A stretch of DNA of 22,500 nt from Opitutia bacterium (GTDB taxonomy: Bacteria; Verrucomicrobiota; Verrucomicrobiia; Opitutales; Seribacteraceae): contig JABGUO010000056.1 of NCBI GenBank assembly GCA_018646565.1, positions 1 through 22,500 on the forward strand. The letters are read 5' to 3'. The position numbers were made by a program, and so were the translations under genes. Each line of letters starts with the position of its first letter. The first letter of the stretch is position 1. The notes under the pieces are model-generated. The model was given only the letters and a program-made list of their open reading frames with translations. It made no database searches and was not told the origin of the DNA. Of this stretch, positions 15,542-22,500 are shown in pieces.

Positions 15542-16936
15542 ATGAAAATAATTTTAGTCCTTTTTTGTCTTTCTTTGCCGATTTTATCCCGGGCTAGCCA
15601 ATCACCTAATTTTCTTTTGATTCTGGCGGATGACTGTACCTACAATGACCTGCCGCTTTATGGAGGAGAAAATGCAAAGACACCAAACCTGGACCGGTTG
15701 GCAGGAGAGGGGCTTACTTTCAATCAGGCTTATGTCTCCTCTTCCATGTGTCAACCATGCCGGGCGGAGTTGTATTCGGGACTATATCCGATGGGGAATG
15801 GCTGTGCATGGAATCACTCCGGTTGCCGTCCCGAAATTACGGGTATGCCTCAGGTGCTCAGAAAATTGGGCTATCGGGTGGGGCTGGCAGGCAAGACACA
15901 CATTCGACCGGGTCCTGTTTTTCCCTTTGAGAAAGTGGAGGGATTTGATCAAAACTGCGTTCGTAATCCGACCCTTGAACACGACCTCGGTCCGGCCCGT
16001 AAGTTTATGGACCGGAAAAGAGATGAGCCATTCTGTCTGGTGATCGCATTGACTGAACCGCATGTTCCCTGGGTAATGGGGGATGCCTCGCAATATCCGC
16101 CGAAGAAACTTAAACTTCCCCCCAATATCGCTGACACTTCAAGAACGCGCGAAGACTTTTCAAAATATTTGGCGGAGATCACCTACATGGATGGACAGGT
16201 AGGGGAGATTCTCAAAGCTTTACAGGAGTGCGGAAAAGCAGAGGATACACTGGTGCTGTTTAGCTCGGAGCAGGGTTCCCAGTTTCCCGGGTGTAAATGG
16301 ACGACATGGAATACCGGTTTGCACACCGCTTTGATTGCCCGTTGGCCCGAGAAAATAAAGGCTGGCAGAAGAACGGATGCTTTGGTTCAGTACGCCGATC
16401 TATTGCCCACATTGATTGAAATTGCGGACGGAGAAGTTGAGGAAATGGATGGAAAAAGTTTTACGGGGGTTCTACACGGAAATAAAATGGACCATCGGAA
16501 ATATGTGTACGGAATGCATAATAATTTCCCGGAGGGCCCGCCTTACCCAACCCGAACGATATCGGACGGCACCCATCGTTTCATTATGAATTTAACTCCT
16601 GATGAACTTTATATTGAGAAACACCTCATGGGGTTGAAAGGGAATGCGGTACTGAACAACCCATACTGGGGGACTTGGGTCAGGGATTCCTGGGAAAAGC
16701 CTGAGATTTATAAACTGGTCAAGAGATACCAAAGCCGCCCGGAAATCAGTTTTTACAATACTGGGAAAGATCCCTATGAAATGAACGATTTAGCATGGAA
16801 TAAAAAACATAATCAAAAGATTGAGGAAATGGAAAAGGAATTGAAAAGATGGATGAAAGCACAGGGGGATCCGGGTATCTTACTGGATACAAAAAAAGCA
16901 CACCAGGCAGCCAAGACCGGGAACCACCTTTTTTAA
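15542..16936 (+). CDS. Exported sulfatase with CQPCR active-site motif
   Basis: A 464-residue sulfatase with a signal peptide (MKIILVLFCLSLPILSRA). The first metal site is LILADDCTYND (Asp30, Asp31). The formylglycine motif is MCQPCRAELYSG, with Cys70 as the residue to be converted and a second Cys at 73 where CxPSR would have Ser. The CxPxR core and Arg74 are kept. Other family blocks are LAGKTHIRPG, ALTEPHVPW and FSSEQGSQFPG, where the usual Asp-His/Asn metal pair appears as Glu-Gln, followed by the WNTGLHTALIARWP block. It should desulfate a glycan outside the cytoplasm, after maturation by a formylglycine-generating enzyme encoded elsewhere. The ATG is preceded by AAAGG about 9 bases upstream. 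It is divergent from the unrecognised secreted protein, with the SIMPL gene 13 bp downstream. Substrate specificity is not readable. Confidence 0.92.
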   Translation: MKIILVLFCLSLPILSRASQSPNFLLILADDCTYNDLPLYGGENAKTPNLDRLAGEGLTFNQAYVSSSMCQPCRAELYSGLYPMGNGCAWNHSGCRPEITGMPQVLRKLGYRVGLAGKTHIRPGPVFPFEKVEGFDQNCVRNPTLEHDLGPARKFMDRKRDEPFCLVIALTEPHVPWVMGDASQYPPKKLKLPPNIADTSRTREDFSKYLAEITYMDGQVGEILKALQECGKAEDTLVLFSSEQGSQFPGCKWTTWNTGLHTALIARWPEKIKAGRRTDALVQYADLLPTLIEIADGEVEEMDGKSFTGVLHGNKMDHRKYVYGMHNNFPEGPPYPTRTISDGTHRFIMNLTPDELYIEKHLMGLKGNAVLNNPYWGTWVRDSWEKPEIYKLVKRYQSRPEISFYNTGKDPYEMNDLAWNKKHNQKIEEMEKELKRWMKAQGDPGILLDTKKAHQAAKTGNHLF

Positions 16937-16949
16937 GAAAAATTGAACG

Positions 16950-17720
16950 ATGAATATGATTCATACCTCTAAGAGGGTAATGATTGGCAAAAAAATGATG
17001 AATAAAAATATATTAATTCCTCTTTCCATGGTGGTCGGGCTCATTGGTGCCGCATTCCTCATATCCAAACCGTGGGTTACGATCCAGCATGCCGAACCTA
17101 TCATGGTCAAGGGCTATGCAGAAAGTGAGGTTTCAGCTGATCAGGGGAGTTTGACTGTGCGAATTTCGGAAAAGGGTGAGGGTAATGGAGAAGCTTACGA
17201 CAAGGCGGGGGAATCCTTGGACACGGTGCGTGCTCTTGTGAATGAAGTGCTTGGAGAAGAGGTCGAAATGGTTGAGCTTTCTTCCTCTCTTAGTGAGACC
17301 AAAAAATTAAATGAAAAAGGAAACCGGACAAATGAAATCGAATATGTCACGGCAACCAGGAGCGTACGGGTAAACTCTGAAAAGGTTGAAGATTTGGACC
17401 GTCTGTCCCGTAAATTATATGACTTGAACGGCAAAGGGATTCGCCTCACTTTGAGCGGTCCCGATTTTTTTGTCTCACACTTAGATGAAGTGAAAATCGA
17501 TTTAATGAAACGGGCCACAAAAAATGGCCGGGATCGAGCGGAGATTATGGCCAAGAGTTCAGGAGAAAAACTGGGCTCCCTGGTTTCGGCCAGGCAGGGA
17601 GTTATTCAAATCACCAAGCCTAATTCCACCCGTACATCAAGTTATGGGATTTATGATACCGAGACCATTGAAAAAGTGGTCAAACTTGTGGTTACACTTG
17701 AGTTCAAGATAGGGGGATAA
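16950..17720 (+). CDS. SIMPL (DUF541) domain protein, membrane-anchored or periplasmic
   Basis: A 256-residue protein with an N-terminal hydrophobic segment (ILIPLSMVVGLIGAAFLI, about 20-37) followed by a SIMPL/DUF541 domain (about 50-256). Landmarks are IMVKGYAESEVSADQGSLTV at the start, the ETKKLNEKGNRTNEIEYVT stretch, TRSVRVNSEKVEDLDRLSRK and RATKNGRDRAEIMAKSSGEK. It ends EKVVKLVVTLEFKIG. Family members are periplasmic or surface proteins of poorly defined role, some linked to envelope stress. Several in-frame ATGs exist (16950, 16956, 16980, 16995, 16998). A start at 16995 or 16998 (MMNKNILIPL) gives the neatest signal anchor, and AGAGGG at 16972-16977 sits too close to the ATG at 16980 to decide. 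It is 13 bp after the sulfatase and ends at a likely terminator, so these two form one unit. Confidence 0.9.
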   Translation: MNMIHTSKRVMIGKKMMNKNILIPLSMVVGLIGAAFLISKPWVTIQHAEPIMVKGYAESEVSADQGSLTVRISEKGEGNGEAYDKAGESLDTVRALVNEVLGEEVEMVELSSSLSETKKLNEKGNRTNEIEYVTATRSVRVNSEKVEDLDRLSRKLYDLNGKGIRLTLSGPDFFVSHLDEVKIDLMKRATKNGRDRAEIMAKSSGEKLGSLVSARQGVIQITKPNSTRTSSYGIYDTETIEKVVKLVVTLEFKIGG

Positions 17721-17747
17721 AGGTTTCCCTTTGCCCCTTTTTCTTTT
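17712..17747 (+). terminator. Intrinsic terminator after the SIMPL gene
   Basis: GGGG (within 17712-17716) pairs with CCCC (17734-17737), and AAAGG (17719-17723) pairs with CCTTT (17728-17732) across a TTTC loop, with a small internal bulge. The stem is followed at once by TTTTTCTTTT (17738-17747). The stop codon at 17718-17720 lies inside the left arm. It separates the sulfatase-SIMPL unit from the next sulfatase-esterase run. Confidence 0.6.
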
Positions 17748-17830
17748 CTGGGAGTGCAATTATTTGGTTGATCTTTAAGAACTCTTTTCCTTGTTTGAGA
17801 TTTCACACTTTTATTTCTTTTTTACCTGCG

Positions 17831-19360
17831 ATGAAGTTATTTTGTTTCTCAATTCGGTCTTTGTTTTGCCTAAGCCTTCTTTTAATTTCCATATTGTTTT
17901 CGAACGCGAAAGATAAGCCTCTTAACTTATTGCTGATCACAGTTGATGATATGAGTTGTGATTCAGTGGGTGTATACGGGTGTGAATTGGAGGGTACCAC
18001 ACCCACCATGGATCGACTGGCTTCTCAATCCCTGAGGTTTGAACATGCTCATGTTACAGTGGGGAATTGTAATCCCTGTCGAAATGTAATGTTTTCCGGG
18101 TTGATTTCCCACAATAATAAAGTGGAGGGTTTTTATAAAGTAACTGATCCGGGATGGCCTCATATGGTGGATTTACTTCAGGGTGCAGGATACTATGCCG
18201 GAATCCATGGCAAGGTTAGTCACTCCAGTCCTTACCAGCCTTATGCCTGGGATGATGACCTGACAATTTCACCCTCGGGAAAAAAAGCTCACATTAAGGA
18301 TGCCAAAGCATATGGAGAATCGACCTCACGGGGAATTGAGAACGCAGGAGAGGCGGGAAAGCCATTTTTTCTCTCCATCAATATTTCCGATCCACACAAA
18401 CCTTTTTGGAGCGAGGTCCGGGGCGGTGGCGAGGATCCGTATGTGCCCAGTCGGATATACAATGCGGAGGAAGTGCCCGTGCCCGGGTTTTTATTTGAGG
18501 ATCCCGAAGTTCGCGAGGAACTGGCTCTTTATTACAGTAGTGTTCGACGGGCTGATGACTGTCTGAATGAAGTATTGAAGGCGTTAAGAAAAAGCGGTCA
18601 GTGGGAGAACACCATGATTGTCTTTCTCTCGGACCACGGAATGCCCCTTCCTTTTGCCAAGACTCAACTTTATCACCACAGCACAAGGACGCCACTGATG
18701 GTTCGTCTGCCCGGCACTACCAGGGCGGGGAAGTTGGAGAGTCGCCACATGGTTTCCGTTCTGGATCTTCTTCCCACCGTTCTGGACTCTCTGGGTGTTC
18801 CCAAGCCCAAGCGGCTGGACGGGCGTTCATTCCTTCCACTATTACGGGGAGAAAAACAGGAAAGCCGGGACTATGTAATTAAGGAATATAATGAAAATGC
18901 GGGACGTTCCCGTGATCCGATGCGGGCAATTCAGAGCAAGACTCACCTCTACCTATTCAATCCCTGGTCCAACGGGGAAAGAATTTTCGCCACCGCTACG
19001 AATGGGACGGTGACCTGTAAGCGAATGATTAAACTGTCCGAAGAAGATGAGGAAATGAATAAGCGGTTGGAACTGTATCGTTTTCGGGTGCCCGAAGAAC
19101 TTTATCAGGTCAATAAGGACCCTGACTGCCTCGAAAACTTGATTGACTATGCCTCCCAGGAAAAGGCAAAAATCAAATTACAGGCATCTCTTGAAGAGTG
19201 GTTGGAGAAAACGAATGATCCAATACTCGAATGTTTCCGCAAACGAGATGACCCCGAATTTGTGGAGGCATATATACAAAAACTGGAGGAGGAAGCCAAT
19301 GCCCGTCGGATTAAAAATAAACCCTCCCCCAAGCCTAAAAAAGAAAAGAAAAAATCTTGA
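17831..19360 (+). CDS. Exported sulfatase, N-sulfoglucosamine sulfohydrolase-like, CNPCR motif
   Basis: The ATG at 17831 gives a 509-residue protein with a clean signal peptide (FSIRSLFCLSLLLISILFSNA). The frame is open back to a TTG at 17768, but the extra 21 residues would spoil it. The first metal site is LLITVDDMSCDSVGVYG (Asp39, Asp40). The active-site motif is GNCNPCRNVMFSG, with Cys80 the formylglycine position and Cys83 replacing the usual Ser. Further blocks are GFYKVTDPGWPHMVDLLQGAGY, HGKVSHSSP, SINISDPHKPFW and FLSDHGMPLPFAKTQLYHHS followed by TRTPLMVRLPG. The layout resembles the heparan N-sulfatase (SGSH-like) branch, though substrate is not proven. The C-terminus is a Lys/Pro-rich tail (KPSPKPKKEKKKS). 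It heads a compact run with two esterases and another sulfatase. Confidence 0.92.
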   Translation: MKLFCFSIRSLFCLSLLLISILFSNAKDKPLNLLLITVDDMSCDSVGVYGCELEGTTPTMDRLASQSLRFEHAHVTVGNCNPCRNVMFSGLISHNNKVEGFYKVTDPGWPHMVDLLQGAGYYAGIHGKVSHSSPYQPYAWDDDLTISPSGKKAHIKDAKAYGESTSRGIENAGEAGKPFFLSINISDPHKPFWSEVRGGGEDPYVPSRIYNAEEVPVPGFLFEDPEVREELALYYSSVRRADDCLNEVLKALRKSGQWENTMIVFLSDHGMPLPFAKTQLYHHSTRTPLMVRLPGTTRAGKLESRHMVSVLDLLPTVLDSLGVPKPKRLDGRSFLPLLRGEKQESRDYVIKEYNENAGRSRDPMRAIQSKTHLYLFNPWSNGERIFATATNGTVTCKRMIKLSEEDEEMNKRLELYRFRVPEELYQVNKDPDCLENLIDYASQEKAKIKLQASLEEWLEKTNDPILECFRKRDDPEFVEAYIQKLEEEANARRIKNKPSPKPKKEKKKS

Positions 19361-19383
19361 ATTAACTCCTCCTTTAATTAGTT

Positions 19384-20094
19384 GTGACCGGCCGTTTTAC
19401 CATTATCCTACTTTTCTTATTCGTATGTTCGGTTTGTCTCGGAAGTAAACATGCTAAACATTTGTTCATCCTGTCCGGACAGTCCAATATGCAGGGTCAC
19501 CGACCCGAGGAAGCATTCACTCCCACAGTGGAGAAGGCGTTTGGAAAGGATCGGGTGATTGTTGTCCAGGATGCCTTGGGTGGACAACCTATCCACCGAT
19601 GGTGGAAAGAATGGAAGGATCCAAAGGGAGATCAGATTGAGCAAACAGGCGATCTTTATGACCGATTGATGAGCAAAGTAAAACCAGCAATCAAGGGGCA
19701 AACTTTGGCCAGCGTAAACTTTGTGTGGATGCAAGGGGAGAGAGATGCAAAGATGGGATGGGGTGATCTCTACGAGGATGCTCTTGTGGGTCTTCATGCC
19801 CAAGTGGCCAATGATTTACAAAGAAATCCCGAGGAGATGGCTTTTGTGATCGGACGCTTGAGTGACTTCGATATGAGCAACAAAAAATATCCGCACTGGA
19901 AGAAGGTGAGGCTGGCTCAAATCAAGGTCGCCAACTCGAACCCGAAGTACTTCTGGATCGATACGGATGATTTGAACGACGGGCTTAACCGGAGAGGTAA
20001 GCAGATCACGAACGATTTGCACTACTCCGCTGAGGGCTACAAGACATTGGGTAAGCGTTTTGCCCAAGCTTGTCTCATCGCAATCGGGAAGTAA
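19384..20094 (+). CDS. Small SGNH/SASA-type carbohydrate acetylesterase, exported
   Basis: A 236-residue single-domain esterase of the SASA (PF03629) type, half the size of the two larger esterases in the window. It has a signal peptide (FTIILLFLFVCSVCLG) and then the catalytic start LFILSGQSNMQGH with Ser34. The middle block VNFVWMQGERDAKMG and the final NDLHYSAEGYKTLG (Asp211, His213) complete the triad region. Members deacetylate plant or algal polysaccharides; the exact substrate is not visible. The start is a GTG at 19384, the only reasonable start before the signal peptide. The 23-bp gap after the sulfatase holds CTCCTCCTT, which resembles the anti-Shine-Dalgarno sequence rather than a ribosome-binding site. 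Translation may therefore depend on coupling to the upstream gene. The next gene starts 3 bp after its stop. Confidence 0.88.
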   Translation: MTGRFTIILLFLFVCSVCLGSKHAKHLFILSGQSNMQGHRPEEAFTPTVEKAFGKDRVIVVQDALGGQPIHRWWKEWKDPKGDQIEQTGDLYDRLMSKVKPAIKGQTLASVNFVWMQGERDAKMGWGDLYEDALVGLHAQVANDLQRNPEEMAFVIGRLSDFDMSNKKYPHWKKVRLAQIKVANSNPKYFWIDTDDLNDGLNRRGKQITNDLHYSAEGYKTLGKRFAQACLIAIGK

Positions 20095-20097
20095 GCG

Positions 20098-21783
20098 ATG
20101 AAGTGTTTATTTGTTTTTCTTCTTCTTCCGATACTTTGCCTGGCCAAGGTTCGTTTGCCTGCCATTTTTTCAGATCATTCTGTATTTCAACAACAGAGTG
20201 GAAATCCGATATGGGGCTGGGCAAAACCGGGAGAAGAAATAACGGTTTCAACCAGCTGGGGAACTGCTGAGTCCGCGATCGCAGACAAGGAGGGAAGATG
20301 GATGGTGATTTCCTACACCCAAAAGGCAGGTACTGGCCATAAGGTGACGATTGAGGGGACCAACAAAATTATTTTAAAAAATGTCGCGGTGGGAGAGGTC
20401 TGGTTATGTGCCGGGCAGTCTAATATGGGCTGGTCGATGGGGAATTCCTTTGAAGCGGAGAAGGAGGCGTCGGTCAATTTACCCCACTTCAGAATATTTA
20501 AATCCGCCCGTGAACATTGGCATGAACCGCTTGAGGAAAACCGTGACCGGTTGGCGGCTTGGAAACCATGCGATCCAAAATCAGCAGCGGAGACCTCGGC
20601 CGTATCTTATTACTTTGGCAAAAAATTGCATCAAAAACTGGGAGTGCCAGTTGGCATCATTCAACGGGCCTTTGCAGGGACACCGATTGAAGGATGGATG
20701 CCCTGGGGGATCCAATCCGCAGATCCCCGTACAATTGCCCATAAAAAATTGCTCGACGATGGATCTAATCGTCTAATTGCCCGTGGCCAGACCACACACA
20801 AGGCATTGGACAATTACCAAGAAGAATTAAAGGAATACAATGCTAAGATTGACCGAGGTGAGACGATGAAAAATGCCTTCAGGTCGTTGTCTCCTCCAAT
20901 TATTACGAAGCCCTCCAGCCTGGGGCATCAATATCCTGGGCACATTTACAATGCAATGATTGCCCCAATCCGGCCTTACGCCATTCGGGGAATGATTTGG
21001 TATCAGGGAGAAAGGAATGCCAAGGATGCTCCCCAGGCGGAGCATTACTCCGCTCAATTAAAGGAATTGATTAGTCATTACCGAAGTACTTGGCACGGAG
21101 AATCATGGGGTTCAGTGAGTGATGGTTTTCCGGTTTATTTTACCCAGTTACCCAGTTGGGGTACTCCTCAAAGCGAACCGGTGGAAGGGATGGAGGCAAG
21201 CTGGGCAGTAAGTCGCGAAAGTATGCAAAAAGTGTCACAGAAAGTTTACAATACTGGTATGGTGGTGAGCATAGACACAGGAGATGCGATTGAACTGCAT
21301 CCCAAAAATAAAAAGCCCATCGGGTTGCGCCATGCGTATCTTGCACTTGGGAAGACATATAGATTTCCTATTGTACATGAAGGACCAATCTTTGATGAGT
21401 TTTCCAAGGACGGTCCGAAGGTTGTTCTTCGATTTGAATCGACTGGGTCCGGCCTGATGGCTGGTCGAAAAGGCAAAATCGATTCCTTTGCGATCGCGGG
21501 TAAGGATCGTGCCTGGTACTGGGCGGATGCTAGGATTGACCAGGATTCGTTAATCCTTTCTTCTCCCAAAGTGAAAAACCCGATTGCGGTGCGTTATGCC
21601 TGGGCAATGAATCCCTCCGGTCGTAATCTTCTTTATAATAAAGAAGGGTTTCCCGCTTCTCCCTTTCGCACAGATGATTGGCCACTTTTTGATCCGAAGG
21701 CAGAAGTGGTCGAGGTAAATAAACCGAAAAAACCAAAGGGTTATCAATCCAAAGATTGGAACCGTCCCGAAATAAAGGAATAA
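20098..21783 (+). CDS. Sialate O-acetylesterase-like SGNH esterase, exported
   Basis: A 561-residue secreted esterase, paralogous to the one at 10137-11621. It has a signal peptide (MKCLFVFLLLPILCLA), a beta-rich N-terminal domain (VRLPAIFSDHSVFQQ, NPIWGWAKPGEEITV) and the catalytic GEVWLCAGQSNMGWSMG with Ser108. Family blocks GIIQRAFAGTPIEGWMP and IRGMIWYQGERNAKD follow. The His block is IELHPKNKKPIGLRHA (His401), with Glu399 where the paralogue has Asp. The C-terminal beta domain ends NLLYNKEGFPASPFRTDDW, followed by a Lys/Pro-rich extension to the stop. The extra length relative to its paralogue is mainly an insertion at about residues 205-275. GGAAG near the end of the preceding gene serves as ribosome-binding site. 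It sits 3 bp after the small esterase and 16 bp before the next sulfatase, so all are probably on one transcript. Confidence 0.93.
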   Translation: MKCLFVFLLLPILCLAKVRLPAIFSDHSVFQQQSGNPIWGWAKPGEEITVSTSWGTAESAIADKEGRWMVISYTQKAGTGHKVTIEGTNKIILKNVAVGEVWLCAGQSNMGWSMGNSFEAEKEASVNLPHFRIFKSAREHWHEPLEENRDRLAAWKPCDPKSAAETSAVSYYFGKKLHQKLGVPVGIIQRAFAGTPIEGWMPWGIQSADPRTIAHKKLLDDGSNRLIARGQTTHKALDNYQEELKEYNAKIDRGETMKNAFRSLSPPIITKPSSLGHQYPGHIYNAMIAPIRPYAIRGMIWYQGERNAKDAPQAEHYSAQLKELISHYRSTWHGESWGSVSDGFPVYFTQLPSWGTPQSEPVEGMEASWAVSRESMQKVSQKVYNTGMVVSIDTGDAIELHPKNKKPIGLRHAYLALGKTYRFPIVHEGPIFDEFSKDGPKVVLRFESTGSGLMAGRKGKIDSFAIAGKDRAWYWADARIDQDSLILSSPKVKNPIAVRYAWAMNPSGRNLLYNKEGFPASPFRTDDWPLFDPKAEVVEVNKPKKPKGYQSKDWNRPEIKE

Positions 21784-21799
21784 ACTTAGCCAATTTTTT

Positions 21800-22500
21800 A
21801 TGAGGGTTCTCTACTCTGTTCTACTTTTACCCCTATTCTCATTTGGGCTAAGTCAGCCCAATGTAATCATCATTCAAACGGATGAACATAACCTCCGCAC
21901 GCTCGGTTGCTATCGTGAGCATATGAGTGAGGATCAGGCCTTTGTTTGGGGCAAGGGCAATAAGGTCGATACTCCGAACATTGACTCCCTGGCCCGGGAC
22001 GGATTGATTTGCACCAATTACTTTGCCTCCTCCCCGGTATGCACCCCTTCCCGTGCGTCCTGGGTGTCCGGACTCTATCCTCAGGCCACAGGGTCGGCCA
22101 GCAACAATCTGCCCCTGAATGATTCGGTCATCACCTTTGCGGAAGTTCTTCGTCAGCGGGGTTATGCCACTTCTTATTTGGGTAAGTGGCACTTGGACGG
22201 GGATGCGAAGCCAGGCTGGGCACCTCCCCGTAAATTCGGATTTTCCGACAACCGCTTTATGTTCAACCGTGGGCATTGGAAGAAATTTGAAATGACGGAA
22301 GACGGCCCACAAGTGGCAACCACTAAGAATGGAAATCCGGTTTATGATTTAAGCGATGCGGATGAAAAGAGTTTCGCCACCGACTGGTTGGTCGACCGTT
22401 CCCTGGAGATTCTGGAACGCGACAAGGGCAAGCCTTTCTGCCTAATGCTGGCTCTGCCAGATCCGCACGGACCAAACACCGTGCGCCCACCCTATGATAC
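21800..22500 (+). CDS. Exported sulfatase, C-terminus beyond window
   Basis: An ATG at 21800 opens a frame of 233 codons that is still open at the window end. It has a short signal peptide (VLYSVLLLPLFSFGLS). The first metal site is IIIQTDEHNLRTLGCY (Asp28). The canonical formylglycine motif is SSPVCTPSRASWVSG with Cys81, and YLGKWHLDG and LALPDPHGP follow. Unlike the two sulfatases upstream it keeps the usual Ser in CxPSR. An insertion between Cys36 and the TPNIDSLARDG block (HMSEDQAFVWGKG) is seen in some sulfatase subfamilies. It should be an exported arylsulfatase-type or glycan sulfatase. It is the last visible gene of the run starting at 17831, 16 bp after the esterase, with only a weak ribosome-binding site (AAGGAA far upstream). 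Confidence 0.92.
   Translation, partial: MRVLYSVLLLPLFSFGLSQPNVIIIQTDEHNLRTLGCYREHMSEDQAFVWGKGNKVDTPNIDSLARDGLICTNYFASSPVCTPSRASWVSGLYPQATGSASNNLPLNDSVITFAEVLRQRGYATSYLGKWHLDGDAKPGWAPPRKFGFSDNRFMFNRGHWKKFEMTEDGPQVATTKNGNPVYDLSDADEKSFATDWLVDRSLEILERDKGKPFCLMLALPDPHGPNTVRPPYD

Noticed and set aside
17768..17830. TTG-initiated N-terminal extension of the sulfatase
   Set aside because: The 21 added residues precede a complete signal peptide starting at the ATG at 17831, and nothing supports the TTG as a start.
21848..22312. Minus-strand frame of 154 codons near the window end
   Set aside because: It is antisense to the sulfatase starting at 21800, whose CTPSR motif and signal peptide are clear.
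1..22500. CRISPR array, tRNA/rRNA, transposase, phage or toxin-antitoxin or defence genes
   Set aside because: Looked for by eye on both strands: no regularly spaced direct repeats, no cloverleaf or rRNA signature, and no transposase, integrase or known defence motifs were found. The DNPH1-like nucleotide hydrolase was considered as a defence effector but its motifs fit a housekeeping-type family.

Overview
The window looks like a chromosomal segment from a member of the Planctomycetota/Verrucomicrobiota (PVC) group, probably a marine or otherwise polysaccharide-degrading Verrucomicrobiota. This rests on family content: DUF1501 plus DUF1549/DUF1553 proteins, a dehydrogenase with a PVC-type haem-binding domain and DUF1080, several secreted sulfatases and sialate O-acetylesterase-like esterases. 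Base composition is moderate, Shine-Dalgarno signals are mostly weak, and GTG/TTG starts occur. Taxonomy is inferred from families only, with no rRNA or marker gene present. No tRNA, rRNA, CRISPR array, insertion sequence or phage gene was seen.

Layout. 1-155 (minus): N-terminus of a sulfatase cut by the window edge. 250-663 (plus): decayed AraC-family regulator with two frame changes and an in-frame stop. 646-4867 (minus): tightly coupled run transcribed as DUF1549/DUF1553, DUF1501, then a DNPH1-like nucleotide N-hydrolase, with 1-bp and 4-bp overlaps. 4983-5723 (minus): secreted FKBP-type prolyl isomerase, divergent from a DCC-family (DUF393) thiol protein at 5845-6255 (plus). 6303-9893 (plus): a very large secreted protein joining beta-propeller dehydrogenase, HEAT repeats, cytochrome c and DUF1080. 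9941-10132: degenerate palindromic intergenic repeats between convergent genes. 10137-14386 (minus): c-type cytochrome with an unrecognised C-terminal domain, coupled to a sorbosone-dehydrogenase-like propeller, then a sialate O-acetylesterase-like protein. 14494-15432 (minus): unrecognised secreted protein. 15542-22500 (plus): sulfatase, SIMPL-domain protein and a terminator, then a compact run of sulfatase, esterase, esterase and sulfatase that leaves the window.

How it may work together. Most products carry export signals. The right half reads as a desulfation and deacetylation toolkit for a sulfated, acetylated glycan. The left and middle hold exported redox proteins with haem c motifs that could oxidise sugars and pass electrons to the respiratory chain. 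The DUF1080 part of the large fusion belongs to a family linked to cleavage of 3-keto-glycosides, so oxidation and bond cleavage may be combined in one polypeptide. That is inference. No transporter, glycoside hydrolase or polysaccharide lyase is in the window, so the substrate cannot be named.
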